Part shown: one piece after another, positions 35,556-43,415 of the stretch | How positions within the stretch are numbered: position 1 is the stretch's first letter | How the letters are laid out: every line of letters begins with the position of its first letter | From: DATFWC01 sp963777755 | GTDB taxonomy: Bacteria; Pseudomonadota; Alphaproteobacteria; Rhizobiales; Xanthobacteraceae | Assembly (NCBI GenBank): GCA_963777755.1 | Contig: CAVZSC010000032.1 | Span: 1-64,000, forward strand | Length of the DNA stretch: 64,000 nt | Reading direction: 5' to 3' | Made by a program: the position numbers and the translations under genes | The notes under the pieces: model-generated | What the model was told of the DNA's origin: nothing | Databases searched by the model: none | Seen by the model: the letters and a program-made list of their open reading frames with translations, nothing else

Positions 35556-36254
35556 TCAGGACCGCTCGACGATGCGCACGCCGTCCGGTCCGGCAATGAT
35601 AGCCGTTTGGGCGAGGTGAATGAACAAGCCGTGCTCGACCACGCCGGGGATGGCAGACAGACGCTGGGCCAGCGACTCCGGCTCGGCAATCCGCTCAAGC
35701 GCGGCATCGAGGATCCAATTGCCGGAATCGGTGACGAAAGGATGGCCATCCTTGGTCCGGCGCAGCAGCGCGGGACCGGGCGCGCCGGCCGATGCCGCAG
35801 CCGCTTCGACCGCGCGGCGCGTCGCCGCAAAGCCAAAGGGCACCACCTCGACCGGCAGCGGAAAGCGGCCGAGCATCGGGACCCATTTCGACTGATCGGC
35901 GATCACCACCAGGGCGGCAGACGCCGAGGCGACGATCTTCTCGCGCAGCAAGGCTCCCCCGCCGCCCTTGATCAGGCTCAGGTCGGGCGCGATCTCGTCC
36001 GCCCCGTCGACGGTCAGCTCGAGCGCGGGGGTTTCGTCCAGCGTGGTGAGGGGAATGCCCAGCGCTTCGGCCTGTTTCTCGGTTGCCGCCGAGCTGGGAA
36101 CCGCGACGACCGAGAGGCCGGCACGCACGCGCTCACCAAGCAGGTCGACGAAATGGCGCGCCGTCGAGCCGGTGCCGAGCCCGAGCCGCATGCCCGGACG
36201 CACAAAATCGAGCGCGCGCTCGGCTGCCGCGCGTTTTTGCCCTTCCACGTCCAT
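35556..36254 (-). CDS. rpiA: Ribose-5-phosphate isomerase A
   Basis: Interconverts ribose-5-phosphate and ribulose-5-phosphate. The 232-residue protein has MRLGLGTGSTARHFVDLL (phosphate loop), VAVPSSAATEKQAEALGIPLTTL, LTVDGADEIAPDLSLIKGGGGALLREKI (catalytic Asp, Glu and Lys) and FVTDSGNWILDA. The ATG for MDVEGQKRAAAERAL is used; an ATG 12 bp upstream (MLPAMDVEG) is possible. Divergent from gph, with 144 bp between. Confidence 0.95.
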   Translation of the reverse strand: MDVEGQKRAAAERALDFVRPGMRLGLGTGSTARHFVDLLGERVRAGLSVVAVPSSAATEKQAEALGIPLTTLDETPALELTVDGADEIAPDLSLIKGGGGALLREKIVASASAALVVIADQSKWVPMLGRFPLPVEVVPFGFAATRRAVEAAAASAGAPGPALLRRTKDGHPFVTDSGNWILDAALERIAEPESLAQRLSAIPGVVEHGLFIHLAQTAIIAGPDGVRIVERS

Positions 36255-36398
36255 CGCCGGCAGCATAGCGCATGGGCCGATGGCGTGGATACAGGCTCGC
36301 TGCAAGTCGGCGCCGCACCGCCAGGATTCTGTGGCGGCTGAGCCACCCGGGCGACGCAATCCTTGCCTTCCGGGCGGGCGTTGGCTAGCCATCACCCC

Positions 36399-37070
36399 AT
36401 GCCTGCCTTGACGGTCGTCTTCGATCTCGACGGGACCCTGGTCGACACCGCCCCCGATCTCGTCGATACCCTCAACGTCGTCTTCGCCCAGGAAGGGCTG
36501 CCGCCGATGCCCTTCGCCACCGCACGCAACCTGATCGGGGGCGGCGCCCGCCAGATGATCGAGCGCGGCCTCAGGGCGGAAGGCCGGGCCTGCGCCCCGG
36601 ACGAAATCGATCGCCTGCAGCATCGCTTCATCGCGCATTATTCGGCGCATATCGCCGACCGCTCGCGTCCGTTTCCGGCGCTGGAGGATGCGCTCGACGC
36701 GCTGGCCGCGGACGGCGTTACGTTCGCGGTCTGCACCAACAAGCTCGAGGGCCTGTCGCGCCAGCTCCTGGGAGCGCTCGACCTGCTGCACCGCTTCGCG
36801 GCGGTGTGCGGACAGGATACGTTCGGGGTACAGAAACCCGACCCAATCATCCTGCGCCAGACGATTCGACGCGCCGGCGGCGATCCCGCCCGGGCGATCA
36901 TGGTCGGGGATTCCGACGCCGATATCGCGACTGCGCGCGCCACCGGAATCCCGGTAATTGCGGTGGATTTCGGCTATACCAGCGTTCCCGTGGCGCAGCT
37001 TTCGCCCGATCGGGTCATTTCCAGCTTCGCGGCACTGCCGGCGGCAGTACGCGACCTCCTTCCCGGCTGA
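36399..37070 (+). CDS. gph: Phosphoglycolate phosphatase (HAD family)
   Basis: Removes phosphate from 2-phosphoglycolate. The 223-residue HAD hydrolase has motif I FDLDGTLVDT (Asp9, Asp11), a helical cap with RNLIGGGARQMIERGL, motif II CTNK, and motifs III/IV KPDP and MVGDSDADIATARATGIPVIAVDFGYT. The start MPALTVVFDLDG is chosen. A palindromic repeat starts 22 bp after its stop. Confidence 0.93.
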   Translation: MPALTVVFDLDGTLVDTAPDLVDTLNVVFAQEGLPPMPFATARNLIGGGARQMIERGLRAEGRACAPDEIDRLQHRFIAHYSAHIADRSRPFPALEDALDALAADGVTFAVCTNKLEGLSRQLLGALDLLHRFAAVCGQDTFGVQKPDPIILRQTIRRAGGDPARAIMVGDSDADIATARATGIPVIAVDFGYTSVPVAQLSPDRVISSFAALPAAVRDLLPG

Positions 37071-37091
37071 CGGCAAATACCCGGTCGGTGT

Positions 37092-37259
37092 CTAGTGCGG
37101 CGGATTTGAATTTCCAATCAGTTCGCGGCAATCTCTTGTAGGAAATTCAAATCCATAAGCCGCACTAGAAACCATTGATTTTGCTAGTGCTCCTTATGAT
37201 TCCGAATTTCGCCAGGAGGATGTCGCAAAGTGATGCGAAATTCGGAATCGGAGCACTAG
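37092..37259. repeat. Two-hairpin palindromic repeat, copy 1
   Basis: Hairpin A (37092-37168) runs from CTAGTGCGGCGGATTTGAAT to ...CAAATCCATAAGCCGCACTAG, and hairpin B (37184-37259) from CTAGTGCTCC to GGAGCACTAG with inner arms GATTCCGAATTTCG / CGAAATTCGGAATC. A 15-bp spacer joins them. The same A-spacer-B unit, reverse-complemented, is at 57803-57969. Each hairpin is bounded by CTAG and both share CTAGTGC. It starts 22 bp after the gph stop. Confidence 0.9.
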
Positions 37260-37369
37260 GCACCTGCGTTAACGATTAGGAATGATGTCGGTTGCGCCGG
37301 CGCCAGTGCGTCCCTATGGTCGGAGGGGGGAATAGTGGCGGCCCTGTGGGCCGCGACGGGACGACCGGT

Positions 37370-37933
37370 ATGACCCGCGTATTCGTGGTCCTCGCAGGCG
37401 GGCTCGCGCTCGCCAGTTGCAGCAGCATGCCGACCAGCCTGCCCACCCTGCCCCTCGGCACCGGCGGCGGCATCGCGGTGCGGCTCGATTCCAATCCGCC
37501 CGGGGCCGATGCCCGGACCTCGCTCGGACCGGGGTGCCGAACGCCCTGCAGCGTCACGGTTGCGGCAACCGATGGCTTCACCGTGACCTTCACGCTCGCC
37601 GGATACGAGCGGCAGGCCGTCCAAGTCAGCGCCATGCGCTCGGGCGGCATCGGCAGCGAGCCCATGTCCATCCAGCTCACGCCGAACCCGGTATTCGCCG
37701 AGCTCGCGCCGGCGGCGGCTCCGGTGGCGGCGAAGAAACCCGCTCGGGCAAAGCCGCGGGCGGCCGCCAAGGCCGCGCCCGCGGCGCCGGCCGCCACAGC
37801 GCCGCCACCCGCCGCCGCCCCGGCCTCCAGCACCGGGCGGGCTCAGCCCGCGGCCGAACCGCCGCCGGGACAACGCATGATTCCCGGCTCGCAGCCGACC
37901 GCACCGGCTTCCGCCTGGCCGCCGACGCGCTGA
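37370..37933 (+). CDS. PEGA-like domain lipoprotein
   Basis: A 187-residue predicted lipoprotein: lipobox LALASC at residues 12-17. A beta-rich domain follows (GGIAVRLDSNPPGADARTSL, CRTPCSVTVAATDGFTVTFTLAGYERQAVQV), matching the PEGA pattern in which a short peptide is presented to the periplasm. The rest is an Ala/Pro/Lys-rich tail. Two Cys in GCRTPC may pair. Function unknown. Confidence 0.8.
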   Translation: MTRVFVVLAGGLALASCSSMPTSLPTLPLGTGGGIAVRLDSNPPGADARTSLGPGCRTPCSVTVAATDGFTVTFTLAGYERQAVQVSAMRSGGIGSEPMSIQLTPNPVFAELAPAAAPVAAKKPARAKPRAAAKAAPAAPAATAPPPAAAPASSTGRAQPAAEPPPGQRMIPGSQPTAPASAWPPTR

Positions 37934-37999
37934 ATCGGCTTCTCGACGCCCCGATGCCTTGACACCATCGAGTCGAGCCCCTTAATCGTCGAGCGACAC

Positions 38000-38074
38000 G
38001 GGCGCTTAGCTCAGCGGGAGAGCGTTCCCTTCACACGGGAGAGGTCGTAGGTTCAATCCCTACAGCGCCCACCA
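38000..38074 (+). tRNA. tRNA-Val (anticodon CAC)
   Basis: A full cloverleaf with encoded CCA: acceptor GGGCGCT...AGCGCCC, D-arm GCTCAGCGGGAGAGC, anticodon loop TTCACAC (CAC at 34-36, reading GTG Val codons), T-arm GTAGG TTCAATC CCTAC. Length 75 including ACCA. The methyltransferase copy 2 begins 140 bp downstream; I found no repeated tRNA 3' end that would mark an attachment site. Confidence 0.95.
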
Positions 38075-38213
38075 GATCACTGCGTTGGTTCGCTCGATCT
38101 CCCAAAGTGAATCTGCCGGGCGGTTCTGACGACGTTCCACCCTCGCACTGGCCGCCGCCCACTTGCGCTGGCGCGCCTCGGCCTCAACGAGGCTCGGACG
38201 AGAGGCCCTGCGC

Positions 38214-39455
38214 ATGATGGACGACCTGACGTCGCGAGTCGCACGGCAGTACAGGGCGTACGTCTACCCGACGCCGATCGACGATATCGCCGACTACCTG
38301 CGGACCCTGCAATACCTGCAGGGCGATCCGTCCATCTATGCTCCGCTGATCTGGCCGGAGGGCCTTCCTCGCCGCGACTTGCGCATCCTGTCGGCCGGGT
38401 GCGGGACCAACCAGGCGGCGATCCTTGCCTATACCAATCCCGCCTGCTCGGTGCTGGGAATCGACCTTTCCGAAGCAAGCCTGGCGCACGAGCAATTCCT
38501 CAAGGACAAGCATGGCTTGGCCAACCTGCGGCTCGAGCAGCGCGACCTGCGCGACGTGGCCACGATGGGCGGCGAGTTCGACTACATCATGTGCACGGGC
38601 GTTCTGCACCACATGCGAGATCCAGACGAAGGGCTGCGAGCCCTCGCCGCGGGATTGAGCCGCGATGGCGTCCTCATGGCGATGCTGTACGGCGCGCATG
38701 CGCGTCACGGCATCTATCTGCTGCAGGATGTCTTCCGGCGGCTCGGCATCCGGCAGGGCGATGAGGGCATCGCGTTCATTCAGGCTGTCCTCGACGAGCT
38801 GCCGAACCAGCATTTCGTGCGCACGGTCATTCCCCAGGGGATGCAATTCGCACCGTCGAGCATCGTCGACACGTTCCTGCATGAGCAAGACGTCGCCTAC
38901 ACGGTCGATCAGACACTGGCTTTCGTGCGCCGCAACGGGCTTGTCTTTCAAGGTTGGATCGACAACAACCGGTATTCCCTCGAAAACCTGCCAGCGGACA
39001 GTCGATTGCGTTCCGCCGCCAAGAATCTGACAACCGAAGCGCAGTGGGCGATCGTCGAACAAATCGCGCTGAAGGCCGCGCGGCACTCCTTCCTGGCGTG
39101 CCGATCCGAGCGCGACGCAGAAAAGTATCGGATCTCATTCGAGGGCGTGCGCTGGCTCGACGACTACCCGGTACGTTTCCCCGTTCTGGTCGCCGAGACG
39201 TCCACGCTGGGAACCGACAAAGCGAAGTTCGTTCGCAATCCGCCCGGTTTTGAGGTGGATCAATTCACCGCCGTACTGCTGCAGGCGGCGAACGGTGATC
39301 GCACTTTTGCAGCAATATTGAACGCCCCGGAATTCGCCGAATGGCGTTACGATGCCCGCGTCGCCAACGCACGGCGGGCGGCCAGTCACCTGTGGGATAC
39401 GGGCAACATGTTCTTTTCCAGGATTCCCGTGAAATTGCGCCGGCCTGGAGCGTGA
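38214..39455 (+). CDS. Class I SAM-dependent methyltransferase with extra C-terminal domain (copy 2)
   Basis: A 413-residue paralogue of the protein at 2.2 kb, colinear along its length. Motif I is ILSAGCGTNQAAIL, motif II VLGIDLSEASL, and YIMCTGVLHHMRDPDEGLRAL follows. Conserved later blocks are GIYLLQDVFRR, FLHEQDVAYTVDQTLAFVRRNGL and QWAIVEQIALKAARHSFLACR. The C-terminus, LLLQAANGDRTFAAIL..., again resembles a PqqD-like winged helix. Two adjacent ATGs are possible starts (38214, 38217). Substrate unknown. The pair may have arisen by duplication or separate transfer. Confidence 0.82.
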   Translation: MMDDLTSRVARQYRAYVYPTPIDDIADYLRTLQYLQGDPSIYAPLIWPEGLPRRDLRILSAGCGTNQAAILAYTNPACSVLGIDLSEASLAHEQFLKDKHGLANLRLEQRDLRDVATMGGEFDYIMCTGVLHHMRDPDEGLRALAAGLSRDGVLMAMLYGAHARHGIYLLQDVFRRLGIRQGDEGIAFIQAVLDELPNQHFVRTVIPQGMQFAPSSIVDTFLHEQDVAYTVDQTLAFVRRNGLVFQGWIDNNRYSLENLPADSRLRSAAKNLTTEAQWAIVEQIALKAARHSFLACRSERDAEKYRISFEGVRWLDDYPVRFPVLVAETSTLGTDKAKFVRNPPGFEVDQFTAVLLQAANGDRTFAAILNAPEFAEWRYDARVANARRAASHLWDTGNMFFSRIPVKLRRPGA

Positions 39456-39667
39456 CCCGATCCAACGCCCGATCAACAGCGCACGAAGGACACGCGAACC
39501 CGCATCGGCCCCGGTGTCGGCCAGCGGTTCCAGATCGCAATCCGGAGTGACCGCCCGCTCGGAAACGCGAGCAGGCGCGCGTCCTCCCAACCTTGGAGAA
39601 AACCGAACTCAAACCACCGCGTGCCGTCGCGAACCCAAGTGCCCGCCGCAGCTGGCCGGGGGAAGCT

Positions 39668-40057
39668 TCAGGCGGCCTTCTTCTTGCGGCCACGCCGCTT
39701 GGGCGCCGCGCGCTTGCGGGAAGCCTTTGCGCTCCCGGCCCCGGCGATCAGGAAATCCTCCTGCTTGGCGCCGGCCTTGATTCGCTCTTCCATCCAGCGC
39801 GGCCGCGCGCCGCGGCCGGCCCACACCTGGGACGGGTCTTGCGTGTCGCGATATTTCGGCGGCAGCTTGCCGCCCTTGAGCGAGCGTCCCCCTCGGGCTC
39901 CCCTTCCCCGCGTTGCACCAAAGCTGCCGGCTTCGAGCCGCTGCAACTGCCGTTTCAATTCGCTGGTCTTGTGGCCCAGCATCGTGCCGATGTCGTCGCG
40001 CAGCTTTATCAAGGCCTCGATGCCCATGGAGGCAAGGTTGAAAGGGGCTTTAGCCAT
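39668..40057 (-). CDS. H-NS family nucleoid-associated protein
   Basis: A 129-residue DNA-binding protein. The N-terminal helix (LASMGIEALIKLRDDIGTMLGHKTSELKRQLQRLE) would dimerise. The C-terminal H-NS DNA-binding motif is KYRDTQDPSQVWAGRGARPRWM, with the AT-hook-like GRGARP. A basic tail (KRAAPKRRGRKKKAA) follows. The start MAKAPFNLASMG is chosen over a longer frame. Probably silences AT-rich or foreign DNA. Confidence 0.92.
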   Translation of the reverse strand: MAKAPFNLASMGIEALIKLRDDIGTMLGHKTSELKRQLQRLEAGSFGATRGRGARGGRSLKGGKLPPKYRDTQDPSQVWAGRGARPRWMEERIKAGAKQEDFLIAGAGSAKASRKRAAPKRRGRKKKAA

Positions 40058-40475
40058 GAGGGGCTCCAATCCATTGAGGGAAGAGCCGGTTCTTAAACCC
40101 ATTTGCCGGAAACGCAAGCACGTCAAAGTAGAATACACACATATTCAATGCCTTTTCCGATCACAATTCCGATACACGGCTCGCCATGCGATAAGCGGCC
40201 TCAAGATCGAGTCGACAAACCGGCCGTCGGCCAAGCCCATTCCCCCCGACGTCCAATGGTTCAGGATCGAGAAAGGTTAACGCAAGTCATAGCGCGCTGC
40301 ACCGCCGCTCCATTGCGTGTTGGTTTCGCAACACTGCTCCCGGAAAGAGGAACAGTGACTCGTTTTGCGATTGCCGGTTCCGACGATTTGTGGCCTTTCA
40401 GTGGAAATGGCCGTATCATCTGCCGCTTGTCCGCCTAGTCGAACGACCTGACGAGATCGACCACGAGGTTCCGCG
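40058..40475. other. Intergenic region between H-NS and L,D-transpeptidase genes
   Basis: About 420 bp between divergent genes. AT-richer stretches (40125-40160, AGTAGAATACACACATATTC) fit promoters for H-NS. No convincing gene, RNA or repeat was recognised. Confidence 0.5.
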
Positions 40476-41069
40476 ATGCTTTCGCGCTTTCTTGCCGGAT
40501 GTCTTGCGTTGATCGGAGCGCTTGCCATTGCGCCGCAAAACGCCGGCGCCAATACGCTGATGCTCGAGGAGATCCTGTCGGGCGGCGCTCCGCGCGGCCG
40601 GGGGGGCGGCCTGTTCGGCACCAGCTCGCCGATCTCGCGCACTACGGTCAGCTATCAGGGCAATGAGTTGCCCGGTACCATCATCATCAATACCGGCGAG
40701 CGGCGGCTCTACCTTGTTGTCGGCAACGGCCAGGCGATCCGCTACGGCATCGGGGTCGGCCGCGTCGGGTTTACCTGGGCCGGGGTGACACGGGTTTCGG
40801 CCAAGAAGGAGTGGCCCGACTGGACGCCGCCGTCGCAGATGCTGCGGCGAAGGCCGGACCTGCCTCGCCACATGAAAGGCGGGCCGGAGAACCCGCTGGG
40901 CGCCCGCGCCATGTATCTCGGCTCCACGCTGTTCCGCATCCACGGCTCGAACGAGCCGGAAACCATCGGCCAGGCGGTGTCCTCGGGCTGCTTCCGCCTG
41001 ACCAACGAGGACGTCATCGACCTCTACGGCCGCGTGCGGATCGGATCGAAGGTGATCGTGCTACGGTGA
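40476..41069 (+). CDS. L,D-transpeptidase (YkuD family)
   Basis: Cross-links or anchors peptidoglycan in the periplasm. The 197-residue protein has a signal peptide (MLSRFLAGCLALIGALAIAPQNAGA) and a YkuD domain starting IIINTGERRLYLV. Catalytic motif HGSNEPETIGQAVSSGCFRL supplies His156 and Cys172. The insert PDWTPPSQMLRRRPDLP is typical of alphaproteobacterial members. Confidence 0.93.
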   Translation: MLSRFLAGCLALIGALAIAPQNAGANTLMLEEILSGGAPRGRGGGLFGTSSPISRTTVSYQGNELPGTIIINTGERRLYLVVGNGQAIRYGIGVGRVGFTWAGVTRVSAKKEWPDWTPPSQMLRRRPDLPRHMKGGPENPLGARAMYLGSTLFRIHGSNEPETIGQAVSSGCFRLTNEDVIDLYGRVRIGSKVIVLR

Positions 41070-41124
41070 ACCGCCGTAGCAGCGGGGCAGGCCTGCCGCT
41101 CAACGATCGCGACGGCGGCGCGAC

Positions 41125-41517
41125 CTATCGGCCCCGCGCCGGCTCGCGCGACAATCCCTTGGCGGCGAGCTCGTCCAGATAGTCCTGCCAGTAGCCAGCG
41201 CGATTGCGGCCGAGCTCGCACAAGTAGTCCCAGCTGTAGATCCCGGTCGAATGCAGGTCGTCGAATACCAGGCGGACCGCATAGTTGCCGATCGGTAGCA
41301 CCTCCAGGATCGCGACATGCGCCTTGGCGGGAACCGTTTTGCGCTCTTCCGGCGCATGCCCCTGCACCTCGGCGCTCGGACTCTTGACCCGGAGATACTC
41401 GGCAGCAAGCTCGAACGTCTCGCCGGTGTCAAAGGCGACGTTCAGGGCCTTCCTGTCCTTGCGCAGCCGGATCTCGGTCGGCCAGGGCCCGGAGGAGCCG
41501 GGATCGTGCGTAGACAT
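41125..41517 (-). CDS. DUF971 family protein
   Basis: A 130-residue protein of the DUF971 (gamma-butyrobetaine hydroxylase N-terminal-like) fold: WPTEIRLRKDRKALNVAFDTGETFELAAEYLRVKSPSAEVQGH, then VGNYAVRL-like region PIGNYAVRLVFDDLHSTGIYSWDYLCELG. Such proteins are often linked to iron-sulphur or molybdenum-cofactor genes, and moaA is the divergent neighbour. An ATG 12 bp upstream is possible. The exact role is not known. Confidence 0.85.
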   Translation of the reverse strand: MSTHDPGSSGPWPTEIRLRKDRKALNVAFDTGETFELAAEYLRVKSPSAEVQGHAPEERKTVPAKAHVAILEVLPIGNYAVRLVFDDLHSTGIYSWDYLCELGRNRAGYWQDYLDELAAKGLSREPARGR

Positions 41518-41655
41518 GCGGGGTTGCATCGCCTTTCTCTTTGCGGTCCCATGCACTACATATTGCCGGGACGGCGAGAGAAGCAATCGGCTCAAGCCCC
41601 CGGGTCGGGCCCCGGCCCGGCCGGAATAAAATCCGCCGATTTGCGGGAGTACGGT

Positions 41656-42684
41656 ATGAGCTTCGAGCGCGCCGCGACGGTGCATCCCCACCACATGATC
41701 GACCCGTTCGGGCGGGCCATCACGTATCTGCGCGTCTCGGTCACCGATCGTTGCGATTTCCGCTGCGTCTATTGCATGGCGGAAAACATGACCTTCCTGC
41801 CGAAGGCCGATCTCCTGACCCTGGAAGAGCTCGATCGCCTGTGCTCCGCCTTCGTCGCCAAGGGCGTGCGCAAGCTGCGGCTGACCGGCGGGGAGCCGCT
41901 GGTCCGGCGCGGCATCATGACGCTGGTCCGATCGCTCTCCCGCCATCGCCAGGACGGCACTCTCGACGAGCTCACGCTCACCACCAACGGCTCGCAGCTC
42001 GGCAAATATGCCGACGAGCTCGCCGCCTGCGGAGTCGAGCGCCTCAACGTGTCGCTCGACACGCGCGATGCCGACAAGTTCCGCGCCATCACCCGCTGGG
42101 GCGAGCTCGACAAGGTACTGTCCGGCATCGCGGCGGCGCAGCGCGCCGGCTTGCGCGTCAAGATCAATGCGGTGGCGCTGAAAGGGGTCAACGAGGAGGA
42201 GCTGCCGACGCTGATCGAATGGGCGCACGGCGGCGGCATGGACATCACCATCATCGAGGTGATGCCGCTGGGCGACGTCGGCGAGCAGCGGCTCGACCAG
42301 TATCTGCCGCTGTCGATGGTGCGCACCCGCCTGGCGGAGCGCTTCACGCTGGACGAGCTCGACTATCGCACCGGCGGTCCGGCGCGCTACGTGCGCGTGA
42401 AGGAGACCGGAGGCCGGCTCGGCTTCATTACCCCGCTCACCCACAACTTCTGCGAATCCTGCAACCGCGTGCGGCTGACCTGTACGGGCACGCTGTTCAT
42501 GTGCCTCGGCCAGGAGGATGCGGCCGACCTGCGCACGCCCCTGCGCGCCTCCGAAGGTAACGAGCTGCTCTACGCCGCGATCGACGAAGCGATCGGGCGC
42601 AAGCCCAAGGGGCACGATTTCATCATCGATCGCCGCCACAAACGCCCTGCCCTCGCCCGCCATATGAGCGTCACCGGCGGCTAG
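41656..42684 (+). CDS. moaA: GTP 3',8-cyclase (molybdenum cofactor synthesis)
   Basis: Radical-SAM enzyme that starts molybdopterin synthesis from GTP. The 342-residue protein has the SAM cluster Cys33, Cys37, Cys40 (CDFRCVYC), GGEP at 78-81, a second cluster CX2CX13C (Cys266, Cys269, Cys283) and the C-terminal GG tail (SVTGG) needed by MoaA. Start MSFERAATVHPHHMIDPFGR is typical. No other moa genes are in the window. Confidence 0.96.
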   Translation: MSFERAATVHPHHMIDPFGRAITYLRVSVTDRCDFRCVYCMAENMTFLPKADLLTLEELDRLCSAFVAKGVRKLRLTGGEPLVRRGIMTLVRSLSRHRQDGTLDELTLTTNGSQLGKYADELAACGVERLNVSLDTRDADKFRAITRWGELDKVLSGIAAAQRAGLRVKINAVALKGVNEEELPTLIEWAHGGGMDITIIEVMPLGDVGEQRLDQYLPLSMVRTRLAERFTLDELDYRTGGPARYVRVKETGGRLGFITPLTHNFCESCNRVRLTCTGTLFMCLGQEDAADLRTPLRASEGNELLYAAIDEAIGRKPKGHDFIIDRRHKRPALARHMSVTGG

Positions 42685-42697
42685 CGCCAAAGGCGCT
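42683..42697 (+). terminator. Short hairpin after moaA
   Basis: AGCGCC AAA GGCGCT overlaps the moaA stop. It is short and lacks a T-run, so termination is only possible. Confidence 0.3.
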
Positions 42698-42869
42698 CCG
42701 CCCCCGCCCCCTCCGCGTTGGGCGTCCCCCTATCCGACGAACTATTCGATTGACGGCAGCCAACCTACTGGCGGTAAGGTGGGGGCGGCCTCGAGCGGGA
42801 GGCCTGCGGCACGTCTCGGCCGCTGGAGAGGGGCAACAAGAAAAGCCGTGCTTCTGCACGGTCGAGGGG

Positions 42870-43415
42870 ATGCTTGTGCAGGCGTTGCTGGCGCTCAGTC
42901 GTGCGATCAACTCGATCAACGAGAAATTCGGCGTTATCGCGAACTGGCTCGTGCTGCTTGCCTGCCTGATCAGCGCCGGCAACGCCGCGAGCCGCTACAT
43001 GTTCAGCGCAAGCTCCAATGCCTGGTTGGAAGTGCAGTGGTACATGTTCGCCGGCATGGTGCTGCTGGGCGGGCCCTACACGCTCTTCCGCAACGAGCAT
43101 GTCCGCGTCGATCTGTTCTATGGAATGGTGAGCGAACGCACCCGCATCTGGATCGACATCGTCGGCGGGTTCCTGTTCCTCCTCCCCATCTGCATCATTC
43201 TCACCTATTTCACCTGGCCCTGGTTCGTCAAATCCTGGACCATCAACGAAAGCTCTTCCAACGCCGGCGGACTCATCCGTTGGCCGGTGAAGCTCGTTCT
43301 GCCGGTCGGCTTCGGCTTGATGGCGCTCCAAGGCATTTCCGAAATCATCAAGCGGTTCGAAGCATTGGCCCATCACCACCGACTGCAATTCGAATACGAG
43401 AAGCCACTGCAATGA
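42870..43415 (+). CDS. dctQ: TRAP transporter small permease (DctQ)
   Basis: Small membrane subunit of a TRAP transporter: 181 residues, four membrane segments (about 22-40, 55-75, 95-115, 145-165). RNEHVRVDLFY and the basic C-terminus are typical of DctQ. A GAGGGG sits just before the ATG. Its stop overlaps the dctM start (ATGA). The four binding-protein genes lie downstream on the opposite strand. Confidence 0.93.
   Translation: MLVQALLALSRAINSINEKFGVIANWLVLLACLISAGNAASRYMFSASSNAWLEVQWYMFAGMVLLGGPYTLFRNEHVRVDLFYGMVSERTRIWIDIVGGFLFLLPICIILTYFTWPWFVKSWTINESSSNAGGLIRWPVKLVLPVGFGLMALQGISEIIKRFEALAHHHRLQFEYEKPLQ

Noticed and set aside
38000..38220. tRNA-Val as an integration site
   Set aside because: No integrase and no second copy of the tRNA 3' end in the window.
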